Positions 1 to 27,225 of a stretch of 64,000 nucleotides of DNA are shown piece after piece. Under the pieces are notes generated by a model. That model searched no databases. It was given only the letters and a program-made list of their open reading frames with translations, and was not told the origin of the DNA. Positions within the stretch are counted from its first letter, which is position 1. Every line of letters begins with the position of its first letter. The position numbers were made by a program, and so were the translations under genes. The DNA is from Nematostella vectensis (taxonomy: Eukaryota > Cnidaria > Anthozoa > Actiniaria > Edwardsiidae): positions 15,858,469 to 15,922,468 of the forward strand of contig NC_064035.1 in the NCBI RefSeq assembly GCF_932526225.1, written 5' to 3'.

Positions 1-1302
1 AGGCTTTAAACGGCCTCTCTGTTTGCGGCGGCTCATCGAAAGTCATTTAACTTTGTTTCCCGGCGTTCAAGGAACGGCTTTTGACAAATTTCCATTCAAA
101 CTAGCAGCACATCCTTTAAAAAAAAAGAGTCTAGAGCTTGTCATGTAGAGGGACCATTTCTTGATGCGCTTCCATGTCTATAAATAGCCCTTTAGCATCC
201 GACAAATAGGGAATTTCACTGTCATTTTCGTTGCATTTGGCGTTGCGATGCCCGTTCAGGTTTGGTTGCTGTTTACAACTTCCAGGCCCCAGTCTACTTG
301 CGCACCACATATAGAATAAGGAAGCCCGTAATGCACCTGCCCTGCTCGATCACCATAAAGGGCGCAATATGTACCACACATCCTTGCCATTTACGATATC
401 CTCACGATATCTATATATGTTCTTAACTGGGATATTTATCAGATGTTATCCAAAACTGAGGGATTTATCAGATGTTATTTAAAAGCTGCAAAATATAATT
501 TCTGCAGATACTAAAGCCCTTAGAACTGACACGAACCTAGATTATTGCATTTCACAACTTTATAGTAGATTATTTCATTAACTGCCTTCTCAAAATCGTA
601 ACTAGTTTATAGAATTGAGGTGAGGGATACTCTCCTTTACCCTCAAGTAATTGGTTTCTTCCTACTGGGGAGAAATTCGGTTTGCTTTATTCCGAATTTT
701 ATGCCAAAGGAGAGGATAAGAGTACGGCTGGGCGATGGCTGAGCCCTAGTAGGAAACAACTCAACCTAGAGGTATTTTCTACTAGGAAATATTAAAATCT
801 ATTAGAAAAAATTCACGACCCCCTCATCTTAGTTTTGACTATCGAGAGGAAAATGATACTAGATTCTTCTGATTATGTATTTCATACAGTGACTGACAAT
901 AATAATTATTTAAAGCACCACCGCAACTTTATTGATATCCAGATTACAAAAGCGTGTTTTGAATGGGTACGTATGCCTTAGTTATCCAATACAACGGGTT
1001 ATACGTGTCATATTATTTACATGATTGAATAGCTCAATAAAGTAACCTAAAGTAACTGTGTTTAAGAACAGAAAGTCCGAATTAAAACCTCCACAAAACA
1101 AGCATACTAGGAAAATAGTAAATCGAGTCACAGTACCGACAGTACTGGCTGAGTGTAAAGCAGTCCATTGTTACTAAGTGTTGATTCAAATGTCTCCTTA
1201 TCTAGGTGCGCTAAATAATGTTCTCACTGTGAAATATATTTAAAGTCGCAAGTTCCAATCAATCAGTTGTATATGGAGGCCCCCCCATGGAGGTGCTTCC
1301 TA
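1..1302. other. Non-coding flank downstream of the PLAC8 gene
   Basis: I find no convincing exon, RNA gene or repeat array here. On the minus strand an AATAAA hexamer lies at about 928-933, some 370 bases beyond the PLAC8 stop codon, and could be its polyadenylation signal. No closer canonical hexamer was seen. Confidence 0.4.
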
Positions 1303-2008
1303 TTATGATCGAGCCATTGCTTGTCCTGATGGGCAGCGCGCCTTCAGCTCCTAATAAAGAAATAAACAATAATTAGTTTTTGGTAAGGGTTCTTAGTTAG
1401 GTGGTACATATATACTTACCCTTGCCTCTTGGCTGTACGCACAGAGAGGACAGAACCAATGCATAATACAGTCGTTGCCAAAAGAACCCTGCAAAAAAAC
1501 GAAGGTACTACTAAATAATGTTTCACTTGCTTAATATGAATTTCGGTGGGGTTTCTTTTCACTGGTGGGGTTTCTTTTCACTTCAATTCAGTTCATGAAT
1601 GCGAGAAACGATAATAAAGTTCCTTAAACAAAACAAGAATAAGATTCAAGTGAAAAGTGATTACAAGTCCACAATTATCATTCGACCGAAAATCAAATAA
1701 AAAGTTAAATGCAACAAATTCAGTTTGAATAAATCTATATTACTAAAAGTACTTATTGCTTCTACGTGAAGTGCAGTACAAACTGTAAACAGACTTACCT
1801 CAATTCCATGTTTTTCGCGAATCTTTTCGCGTATTTTTGCTCCACAGAAAATACCAACGCATCCCAATGTGGATAGAAATCCATGAAGAAAACAGTTTTC
1901 CCCAACCGCCTCGGCATTCTTTCCAGCCACCACACAGGGGCAAAAATAGGTCAGTGCACAGGTGTTAATATCTTCGAAACAGCCGCAGATCCCACTTGAC
2001 CAGCTCAT
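1303..2008 (-). CDS. PLAC8 (cornifelin-like) cysteine-rich protein, complete, 3 exons
   Basis: Three coding exons on the minus strand: 2008-1799, 1488-1420 and 1350-1303. Donors are GAG|GTAAG and AGG|GTAAG, acceptors CAG and TAG, and both introns are phase 0. The joined protein has 108 residues. It starts MSWSSGICGCFEDINTCAL, continues with the cysteine cluster TYFCPCVVAGKNAEAVG, and exon 2 supplies the FCPLCAYSQEAR block that is diagnostic of the PLAC8 family; it ends CPSGQAMARS. Length is normal for cornifelin/PLAC8-like proteins. Family members are small cysteine-rich proteins tied to membranes, metal homeostasis or cell-size control; which role applies here cannot be told. Intron 1 contains a 20-21 base direct duplication near 1543-1582. 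The start is the first ATG of the open frame and sits where the family normally starts. Confidence is high because the joined exons rebuild the family consensus. Confidence 0.9.
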
Positions 2009-2829
2009 TTTGACTTTTTAAGCAGAGTTCAAAAATGAAATGTTTCAAAAGTTCTGCTAGAGTCCTAAAATGGGGCACTGATATCTTGTGTGATCTTATG
2101 CATAAAATAACACCAAGACTTAAGTTGTTTATCACGGTAACCGGGAAACGGCTACAAACATAGAATTCTATTGGCTTTGGGAGTGTGACGCTTTAATGCT
2201 CTACAAGATGCATAGAACGTAAACAAAGCCGTAAATAATTATGGTAATTCCGCTTTTGTCGTCTAGTCTGCTTTTAGCAGCCGCTTTTGGTGTCACGCAC
2301 GCCTTCCCCCTTGTGGAGAAAGCGTTCATGTCACTAAAAGAAGCTGCTGATCAGACTAGCTTTTGTCTTGAGCTAATTGAAATTGGCTTATTCACCGATG
2401 ATTAGCTTAGAAGACACCGGCAAACGGTTTCAACATGCCCTCCAACTAGAATTCGATTTTCTCGGATGCGAGCACAGGTAACCCAAGCACTCGGTTTGCA
2501 TTCTAGCACGCAAGAGAATTTGTATATTGATGAAAAAATGGAAAATTAAAGAAAATATACTTTCTTGTCTTTTCTTGTCTGTTTTTGGGAACTCTTCTGG
2601 GTATTATGAGCGCATTTTACTCACTCGTTTTCCTTTCAGCACCCATAAAAGACGTCTTGTATGGGTGCTGGAAGGGAAACGTATAGTTTTTATATTTATT
2701 GGCTGCAGATATTATTGGGTTCAAGTTTAAATATTATATACGGCACCAAAACATCATGAAACAAATAAGCACGGCATAGCAATATTGAAAGTGTGTGTAT
2801 GCAATAACGATCTACACCTTTGCTATTAA
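2009..2829. other. Region upstream of the PLAC8 gene, promoter not resolved
   Basis: This stretch should hold the PLAC8 promoter, but I see no recognisable core element. It contains an imperfect inverted repeat at about 2250-2350 (arms containing GTCTAGTCTGC and its partner) and the hairpin listed at 2626-2681. The short open frame at 2527-2730 overlaps that hairpin and has no family resemblance, so I do not call it a gene. Confidence 0.35.
2626..2681. other. Compact near-perfect hairpin, pre-miRNA size
   Basis: Two 26-base arms (2626-2651 and 2656-2681) separated by four bases. The three mismatches would all be G:U wobbles in a plus-strand RNA. The total of 56 nt resembles a short pre-miRNA. 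It could equally be a remnant of an inverted-repeat transposon. No expression evidence can be had from the sequence. Confidence 0.4.
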
Positions 2830-3117
2830 TCCTCAAGTTGTTTTTTTTTTCAAGTTTTTTTTATTTGCCACATATTTACAATAAGTACATTAAACATATA
2901 ATTAATTAGACGAATACATGGCGAGGAGGACCATAAAAACCACAAGGCTTATACGAAACAGTCCTCCCCATTTATAAGAAAAAAATACATAATATTAAGT
3001 CATGGCTAAATATAAATAAGGAGATTACATACTAATATACCTGAACTATGATTTTATATAAAAAACAACAACACATACACACATACAAAAAGTCAAAAAA
3101 GGGAAAAATTCAATATA

Positions 3118-6100
3118 CTAGTTGAGAAGAACAGTTTTAAGGCTAGTCAAAAAAGAAGCTAAAGTAGTTGCAGACTGAGTATCAGTGTCTAGGGAATTAT
3201 AAAATGCAGGCCCTTGATATCTAAGTGCAAATTTGCGTATGTTTGTTCTGCATTTAGGAATGTGAAATAGCTTAGCACGTCTTGTATTGTAATTATGAAT
3301 TTGAGAATTGAGAAAAAATATATAGTCAAAGTATCGAGGAAGTATTTTAGTCTTAAATTGAAACATTAGCTTCCCTGCTAGCAGAGGCCTCTTTTCTCTG
3401 TATTTTGCAGGGCTGGCGTTCGCGAGGAAAAGATACCTCTGCCATGGGTCGCAAGTTCGTTTGATCAAACCGCCGTCCACGATCGTGGACGGGAGATCCA
3501 GAGCGCATGCTCCGTTCATTAATTACTGGCCACTATTTGGGCCCACAATGACTAGCGCATGCGTGAAGCGTATATCCGCTGTGGGACAATAAGCCCGCAT
3601 TCGAAACGGCGTCCTCCGTAGAAATATCACGAGACGAATTATAAAAGAAGCCATTCAATGCCTTGTCTTCATTCAGAATTTTCTCTCTTTTGACTAACGA
3701 GTCAATCTACCGTTTACAGCTTTTGCATATTTTTTCTGGAATTAGCTGATCTAAGTTTACCAAAAAGTTTTGTAACATTTTGTTCGAGTCCAACTGCGAT
3801 ATTTAATACATTGAAGAAACTCGCCTGCCCAGATGTCTTGAAATTTATCCCACAAACAAGACAAAACTCGTCTTTGCTGCGTTTGCTGTTAAATCTTTTT
3901 AGTTACGTTTTAGGTGATTGAAATTGAACAGTTGTTTTCTTTTTTTCGCAGAGGAGAACTAACCGGAACTTGATTCATAATTTGCGACAAAAATTAGCAT
4001 ATTTACAGCTTTTGGGCGATGGTACGGGTTTTGGCACGGCATACGGTCGCTTAGAAACGCTCACGCATGCGCAACGAAAACAGTTTCGACCCATGGCAGA
4101 GGTATCTTTTCCTCGCGAACGCCAGACCAGCGAAATGCAGAGAGAAGAGGCCTCTGCTAGCAGGGAAAACATTAGCTTACCAATATGAAATAAATAAATG
4201 CAGTGAAATTTCAAAATGTTTAGATCTTTAAATATTGGCTCAGTATGAGCATCATATGGCTTATTTGAAATTATGCGTACAGCTCTTTTCTGGAGCAAAA
4301 AAAGACGATTGAGATTTGAAGGGTATGTTGAACCCCAAACACAGATACAATATTGTAAGTACGGATATATTAGAAAATAGTAGAGAGTCATAAGAGAACG
4401 CTTAGGAAGGCAAAAACTTGCTTTCTACATGATGCCCACTGCTTTGGAGACTTTCCTAGTAACATTAGAAATATGTGGAATCCACGTCAAATGTTCGTAT
4501 AAAACGACACCTAGAAAAACTGTTTCTTCAACCTGCGAAAGATAATGATGGCCAATACATACATCAACTTCAAGTGTTTGCCTTTGTTGCCGTGGTCTAA
4601 ATATCATATAATTCGACTTTTTTATATTAATAGATAATTTGTTAGCTGAAAACCAGTCTGCCATATTCTCCAACTCGTTATTAACTATTTCTGATAAAGC
4701 AGCAAGATAACGATGAGAGAAAAATATGCTAGTGTCATCAGCAAATAGTAATAGATCTAAGGCGCTCGAAACGATACAAACATCATTAATATATATCAAA
4801 AAAAGTAGAGGGCCAAGAACGGAGATCTGTGGTAAACCACACTTGACCACCTTCCTAGAGGAACAATGGCCATTAAAGTTAACGAACTGCATCCTTTCTG
4901 AGAGATAGCTCTCAAATCATCTCAATGAAGTTCCACGCACGCCATAATACTGTAGTTTGGTTAATAATATTTCATGGTTGACCGTGTCAAACGCCTTAGA
5001 AAGATCAATAAACACGCCCATCGTAAATTCATCGTAAATTTTGTATGGCAGATGAAAGCTTATCATATAAGTGAATAAGTGCAAGGGCGGTTGAGTGGTG
5101 TTTTCTAAAGCCATATTGATTATCGAACAATAAATTATATTTGATTAAGAATTTATATAGACGATCATACATAATTTTCTCTAGAAATTTTGAGAAAATT
5201 GGCAAGACCGACACAGGCCTATAGTTAACATAGAGAGCCTGGTCACCAGATTTAAAAAGAGGTATAACACGAGCTAGTTTTAGCTCTTTAGGGACAACGC
5301 CCAATGAAATGGACAAATTGATAATATTAGCTATTGGCTTCGAAATTAAGTCAATAATATTTTTTACGACGTCCATGTGGATATTGTCATATCCAGCAGC
5401 AGTGCCTGGACGCAGGCTTTCACAAATTTTAATAATTTCTTGGTCATCAGTGCTCTCAAAAAATACAGAATTCACTACCTCATTTTGGAAGAAACCAGCA
5501 AATGGCTTAGTCGAAGAAGGGATTTTAGCTGAAAGAGTAGGGCCCAGGCTGGTAAAATAGTCACAAAAATCATTTGCAATTTTAACTGGATCACTGATTT
5601 CAGAATCAGCTACCTTAAATGTGGAAGGCAACGAATTTGTTTTACTTTTGCGATTTTTAATTACTTATTTAAGATTCGCCAGGTATATTTCACATTGGAT
5701 TTATAATCATTAAGCTTTCTTTCATAGTAATCACGTTTTGCAATTCTTAATAAATGATTAAGCTTGTTCCTAAAACTCTTGTAATGACGCTCAAGCAAAG
5801 GTGTTGGCATACAGAGATATCGCTTATATTTTTTTTCCTAATTGATTTTAAAAATCCTTTTGTTAACCAAGGCTTTTTTTCTAACGCTTTTCTTCGTTCT
5901 AGTTTTCTTGTCTGGAAACACATATTATAAAGTGATGTAAATTTATCTAAGAAAATCCCATAAGCATAACAGGGATCATTTGTTAGGGATATATTAACCC
6001 AAATACACTGCTGTAACTCTGTTCTAAACCTCTCCATATTGGATGCCGATTTTTCACGGTAAGTGATCAATGTATTTTTAGCACTACAATCAAGCTTGTC

Positions 6101-6919
6101 AGAAAGAATAGAAAAAAACAGGAAGGTGATCAAAAATGTCAGAGAACAATAGCCCACTATCACAATAGCTATTCAAATCGTTTATAAAGATGTTGTCAAG
6201 CAAAGTTGCGGTATGAGAAGTAATTCTTGTTGGTCGCGTAATCAAGGGAAAAAACATTTTAGAATACATTATGTCTAGAAATCCCGCCGTTGTTCTATGA
6301 CAATGATGTTTCATCACATCAAAATTATAATCACCTAACAATGCACAAATTTTGTTATTTCTAGAAATATTTTGAAGAATTTGATCTAATTCGTCGCAAA
6401 ATTCGCGAGCGTTTAGATCAGGTGGCCTGTAAATTACACCCACAATTAAATTCTTGTTGTCTTTTCGCATAATTTCAACAAACAAAGATTTTGCAGACTG
6501 ACTGGAAAAACACAAATCTGGCCGGAGTTTGAAATCAAAGTCTCGTTTTAAATATAATCCTACTCCACCCCCTACCCGATCCATTCGATGCTCATGTACA
6601 TAATTATAACCAGGAATATCGCAGAAATGATTTGAGTCCTTCAACCACGTCTCACTTGTTCCGATAATTGAAAAATTCAATTTTAGCGCTGAAATTAAGT
6701 TGGTGACCTCATCAAAATTGCCAGACAGACTGCGCGTGTTAAGTGCAGAAGAGAAAAGTTCTTATCTGTGTAACAGTCAGCTACGAGATCATTAAATTTG
6801 TCTTCAATATAATACTCGCAGTTGAAGGACTCATAGAAATTAGCATCGGGATCATTATCATTTAGGCTTAATCGATTGGTACTTTCAGAAAGTAATGGGT
6901 TAAATTTTAGGCAAGCCAA
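3118..6919 (-). pseudogene. LINE ORF2 (endonuclease + reverse transcriptase), broken
   Basis: Blocks in order: an N-terminal fragment at 6919-6695; endonuclease at 6680-6099 with GTSETWL, GGGVGLYLKRD, VGVIYRPP and LLGDYN; linker at about 6163-5747; reverse transcriptase at 5631-5029 with ARVIPLFKSGD and [24 protein letters not shown] at 5020-4970; the catalytic LLLFADDTSIF at about 4760-4725; and the C-terminal HNYNTRRAKLF block ending at 3118. Consensus GxPQGSxLGPLLF reads GLPQISVLGPLLF here. At least four frameshifts separate the blocks, and a 795-bp insertion lies between the last two. The family copies itself by target-primed reverse transcription; this copy cannot. Confidence 0.85.
3372..4166. 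mobile_element. Long-TIR DNA element (copy 1) nested in the LINE, with captured coding-like fragment
   Basis: Both ends read TCCCTGCTAGCAGAGGCCTC inward, and the inverted repeats run about 83 bp with few mismatches. The insertion is bracketed by an 11-base direct repeat, AAACATTAGCT, at 3361-3371 and 4167-4177; removing one copy restores the LINE reading frame across the junction. An 11-base target duplication and long TIRs fit a Mutator-like element (family knowledge: 8-11 bp). No transposase is visible, so it is non-autonomous. The interior on the minus strand reads like a protein-coding fragment with CLVCG and, one frame away, ICKSCKR; see findings. A second copy lies at 32366-33640. Confidence 0.8.
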
Positions 6920-6966
6920 TCTGTCCGGATCAAAGTTAATTGAACCATGTGCTGCTACTTAGCTCA

Positions 6967-7720
6967 CTATTCGCCGGCTGGAGATTCAGCGTTCTTCTTT
7001 TCTTTTATAACCAAGCGATCCAAGACAGAATACGCCATCTTGCCCGCTTTCCTTGCTTCCTTCATCTTGGGGATTTGGCCTTCACGTTTCATCAGAGTAG
7101 CCTTCGCCAGGTCTTCCGCTATGTACAGGCCTTCAGGCTTGACTTTCCTCGCCTCCCGTATCACGGCCTCGCGTTGTTTCCAATCACGGAGCTTGCTGAC
7201 GATGGTCCTTGGTTTGGTCTGCTCGCCGCCACGGGCTTTCTTTCTGATCTCAACCCTGTGAGCTCGTTCTATTTCCACGTTTTCAAAACCCAATTTGGTT
7301 TTGATGGCCTCTTTTACCTTTACCTCTGCGTCATACCATGTTTCGCCTTCGGACTCCTCTATTCCTGAAACCCGGATATTATTTCGGCGGGACTGGTTCT
7401 CGAGATAAGTTTTTTACCTGGCCGATACCATCTTCTGCTGTCTCAAGCTTTGAGCTTAACGGCTTTAGTTCGTTTATATCTTTTTGAGAAAACTCGAGGC
7501 TAGCTTTTATCCCAGCAATTGTGCCGACAAGCTCGTCAACCCGGGCGTTAATGCTCGGCACAGTTGACTCGAAGAGGTTACGCAACATTGACTCTTGAAC
7601 TTTGAGTAAGCCACGCACAGCCGCCATTGCCACTACACCTTCGTCGCCGACCGTTGAAGTAGATTCTGTCGGTTCGGCTTCACACGACTTTGACTTCTTT
7701 TTATCTGAGTGTTTTCCCAT
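6967..7720 (-). pseudogene. LINE ORF1, frameshifted
   Basis: The first block (7720-7379) begins MGKHSDKKKSKSCEAE and has heptad-like spacing (residues 40-100) expected of an ORF1 trimerisation coiled coil. After a frameshift near 7380-7400 the second block (to 6967) contains ERAHRVE and RTIVSKLRDWKQREAV, the signature of the L1-type ORF1 RNA-binding/C-terminal domain. ORF1 proteins package LINE RNA. The frameshift makes this copy non-functional. The plus-strand open frames over the same interval are antisense shadows. Confidence 0.75.
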
Positions 7721-7790
7721 TTTAACTTAACAATAAACACTGATAAATATAAAGTGCTGTGTAAATCTCAGAGCTCCCATGTAAACTTTT

Positions 7791-8690
7791 ACTAGGAGCT
7801 CGAAATTTCATGACCATCCGCCATGACAGTTGACAATTGACATCTTTTGCATACAACGGTACAAATTAACAAGCCTAAGCCCTTACAACTTGTTATAAGC
7901 CTTTAATGACTCTTTCATAAGCCTTTAATGATTAATGATTGCACACTTGAGTTATCGTTTGTGTTGTAGGTGTTATCTCGATAAAATTTTCAATAGGAAA
8001 ACATGTTTAATAAGAAAAGTCATGTTTAGTTAATTAGCGGCCGCAACTTCATAGACCTTTAGACAAATCTTTGCGTGTAATTTATGGAACACACGCAGAA
8101 CGCAGCTAATCGTCCTAGTGACACTAACTCCGTTTTTGTTGACACTTTGTCTAATGTAGCAACATAATTAACCTTTGAGTCTTTCAATTATAACTCTTTT
8201 CTTTTCGAATCTTAGCTTAAGTTTTAGTACCGTCAGCTACGTTAGATTCTGCTCTTTCTTTCTGTTGCTACTTTTATATTAGTTTTATGTTTGAAGAAAT
8301 GTCTGTAAACAGTATCTGCGTATGTTCTATTTGTGCATTCACCCCTGGGCCAACCCGTGTACCCGTTACCAAGAAAATCTGGAAAAGCAGTCAACTTCTT
8401 CGTGTTGATGATGTTATGGTACACGAAACCCACGAGTGCTTGCAGGCACACGCAGATGCACCCTGTCTAAAACAGGAGCAACCGGAAGATTGTTTCCAGT
8501 TCTCGAGTTCTCCCGTTCTCCAATCTTCTAAGTTCTTCAAAGAGTTCAGAGTAGAATAAACTCGTGTTTCCGAGCAGCTTGGCTATTGGTTACCCCCTTA
8601 AGGTGACAAGACTTAACAACTTTGTTGATTCGTTTTTGTCACTCTACATTTATGTCTATTTGTTATTTTAAATAGCAACTAGGAATGAAT
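7791..8690. other. Non-coding spacer, no feature recognised
   Basis: No exon with splice sites, RNA gene or repeat family was recognised. The open frames at 8242-8559 on both strands overlap each other and match nothing I know. Confidence 0.4.
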
Positions 8691-8693
8691 ATA

Positions 8694-8841
<148 letters not shown>

Positions 8842-8890
8842 CGTGAGTGCAGGCGTTCATATAACAGTGCTCAATACAGAGTCAATACAG

Positions 8891-9088
8891 AGGTGTAGAG
8901 CGGGATACATCTTGGTTTGTAGGAAAAAAACACGCGAACTACCGTTTCATCTCTACAAGCCTGTTTCGTGGTTGCCCACTCATCTCTCCTGATCTCCTGA
9001 TGAGTGGGCAACCACGAAACAGGCTTGTAGAGATGAAACGGTAGTTCGCGTGTTTTTTTCCTACAAACCAAGATGTATCCCGCTCTAC

Positions 9089-9092
<4 letters not shown>
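8891..9092. repeat. Perfect palindrome, 94-bp arms with 14-bp spacer
   Basis: The left arm (8891-8984) and right arm (8999-9092) are exact reverse complements over 94 bases, including a run of seven A's matched by seven T's. The spacer is TCTCCTGATCTCCT. Microsatellites border both sides, TA on the left and CT then TA on the right. It may be a foldback element, a hairpin-RNA source or an assembly or cloning inversion. Perfect identity implies recent origin or ongoing correction. Confidence 0.95.

Positions 9093-9176
<84 letters not shown>
9091..9176. repeat. (CT)n followed by (TA)n microsatellite
   Basis: A CT run to about 9139 is followed directly by a TA run to 9176. It abuts the right arm of the palindrome. 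Confidence 0.95.
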
Positions 9177-9178
<2 letters not shown>

Positions 9179-9595
9179 AATTGGGTTCTTGAAACTAAAA
9201 AACTAAATGCTCACTGAAACGTTTTTTTTTTTATATCAACAGTGCTTCTCCAGTGGACACGGGGATGTTGAGCATGTGGGTTGAACAACCCACATTCTTA
9301 TGGGACCCCACCCCAGTAAAGTATTTTTCAGTATATTGCCTATTCCTCGTTTATTATTGGTGTCGCGGTGAACTTAATGATTGTCTTAAATTCAACAGTC
9401 TCTATTAATTTCAGCTTCCCAGCTTTTTGTTAAAAAAAAGGTTTAATTTGTTTCATCTTATCTAGAATTGTTAATGTCATATGGGCGATTCCCTACACGT
9501 TTTTTGAGTTTTGATAGACCAAACATTTGTGAAACTGTTAGTATGTACAATTGTCACGGGCAGTTCGAATGGAAGGACGTTCTTTCCATAAACTC
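9177..9595. other. Non-coding spacer
   Basis: Nothing recognised. The 86-aa open frame at 9468-9728 runs into degenerate repeats and has no family signature. Confidence 0.4.
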
Positions 9596-10345
9596 CTGTA
9601 AGTACTATAAGGGCATGGTTATACATTTAACTATATCCTGCAATATACCAATATCGGCGAGTATATTGATTTTTAGCTTGAAATGCGTATTGAAAGCGAC
9701 AATATACCTCCATTCCCGTCATCTCTAGTATAACTGTAAATACCATAGGGGCGTAGTAATGCAATTGATTATATCCGGTAATATACCAATATAAGTAAGC
9801 ATGTGAATTTGTAGCTCATAGCTCGCATTGAAAGGCAAACTATATGCGATTAACTCCTTCGTGCCATCTTAGTATAATTGTAAGTACAATAGGGGCGTGG
9901 CTATACGGTTGGGAGTATCTTGCAATATATCATTATATCAAGTTAGTATATGAATTCTTAGCTCTCAGTTTGTATTGAAAGGCACTCTAAGCAATATGCC
10001 TCTTTTGTATCATCTCTAGTATAACTATAAGTACTCGCATCTGGGCGTGGGTCCATATCTCGAATGAAGTTTTGTAAAGAGTTCTACAATTATGTGGAGC
10101 TTGAAAGTTGTACAATAAATTGGTTTTAATGCTGATTAAAGGAAAAAAAATATTCCACCCCAAAAACTGTAAGTATCAAGGGGGCGTGGTTTATTTTTTC
10201 GTTAAACTGTAGTTTATGTTAATATCTATTTCTGGGTTAAGTTTTGTGACCGTGACATGAAAAGTATTAGTTTTATTCAGGTTTTTAGGGAAATTAATTC
10301 CACCCTTATAAAACTGTAAGTATAAATTTTTGGGGGTGGGTCCAT
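9596..10345. repeat. Degenerate long tandem repeat, period about 145-150 bp
   Basis: Diverged units each contain a core like AACTGTAAGTAC-ATAGGGGCGTGG, then a block like TGCAATATACCAATAT and a block like GTATTGAAAGGCA. Cores recur near 9598, 9733, 9880, 10023, 10168 and 10312. Divergence is high, so this is an old array or a set of related insertions. It lies 3' of the NACHT-WD40 gene. Confidence 0.6.
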
Positions 10346-10439
10346 ATCCTGAATTGCTCAGTGCGAGATTCTCTATCATTGTGCCAAATTTCAAAAATGT
10401 TCCACAAATTTGAACGATGCTGCACCATTTTCTTCCACT

Positions 10440-10930
10440 AGTTAGCCCATCACTAAGAAGCCTACAACTGTGATAAGGTACTATGAGTGAGCCCATTACC
10501 AGGAGAGTACAACTGTGATATAGTTACTATGAGTGAGCCCATTACCAGGAGAGTATAACTGTGATAAGTGTACTACGAGTGAGCCCATCACTAGGAGCGT
10601 ACAACTGTGATATAGGTACTATGAGTGAGCCCATCACTAGGAGCGTACAACTGTGATATAGGTACTATGAGTGAGCCCATCACTATGAGCGTACAACTGT
10701 GATAAAGGTACTATGAGCGAGCCAATTACGAGGAGAGTATAACTGTGATAAGGGTACTATGAGTGAGCCCATCACTAGGAGCGTACAACTGTGATATAGG
10801 TACTATGAGTGAGCCCATTACTAGGAGCGTACAACTGTGATATAGGTACTATGAGTGAACCCATCACTAGGAGCGTACAACTGTGATATAGGTACTATGA
10901 GTGAGCCCATCATTAGAGACGTACAACTTT
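10440..10930. repeat. 46-bp minisatellite, about 10-11 copies
   Basis: The unit runs ACTATGAGTGAGCCCATCAC then TAGGAGCGTACAACTGTGAT then ATAGGT. The period of 46 was checked between successive ATGAGTGAGC words. Copies differ by a few substitutions. Confidence 0.9.
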
Positions 10931-11019
10931 GACAAGGTTACTACGATTGAGGGTAATTATTAAACTATGAGGGAGAATTTTCAGAGATAACATTTTCAGC
11001 TTAATTGAGCTTACTACCA

Positions 11020-11180
11020 AGCGTACTTCAAAGTCAGTTTATTTTTACTACAACAAGATGGTATCTAGCGTCTTTCAAAGTCAGCTTATTTTTAATGCAA
11101 CAAGAGGTTTAGTATAGCGTCTTTCAAAGTCAGCTTGTTACTACGACAGGTGCTATCTAGCGTCGTTCTAAAGTTTTCCA
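11020..11180. repeat. Three degenerate units of about 60 bp, with a possible polyA signal
   Basis: Units share CTTTCAAAGTCAGCTTATTTT and a GTATCTAGCGTC-like end. On the minus strand AATAAA lies at 11038-11043, about 190 bases after the NACHT-WD40 stop codon, and may be that gene's polyadenylation signal. Confidence 0.55.
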
Positions 11181-11231
11181 GATTCCATTGGTTGAACTGA
11201 AATAGATGAAGGCGCTTATGTTTTCATTTGT

Positions 11232-27225
<15,994 letters not shown>

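Larger units (their letters stand above)
2830..7790 (-). mobile_element. CR1/L2-like non-LTR retrotransposon, near full length, decayed
   Basis: A two-ORF LINE on the minus strand. ORF1 (7720-6967) has an N-terminal coiled coil and an L1-ORF1-like C-terminal part. ORF2 (about 6919-3118) has an apurinic-type endonuclease followed by reverse transcriptase. A T-rich tract at 2839-2862 on the plus strand marks the likely 3' end. Several frameshifts break both ORFs, and a separate TIR element (3372-4166) is inserted in the reverse transcriptase. The outer ends are approximate because I could not identify a target-site duplication. It is therefore a dead but nearly complete copy. Confidence 0.85.

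Noticed and set aside
6940-7368. Plus-strand 142-aa open frame
   Set aside because: Antisense to LINE ORF1, which has recognisable protein motifs.
8871-9071. 66-aa open frame MVCRKKTRELPFHLYKPV
   Set aside because: It lies in the palindrome, so the same peptide would be encoded from both arms. No gene context.
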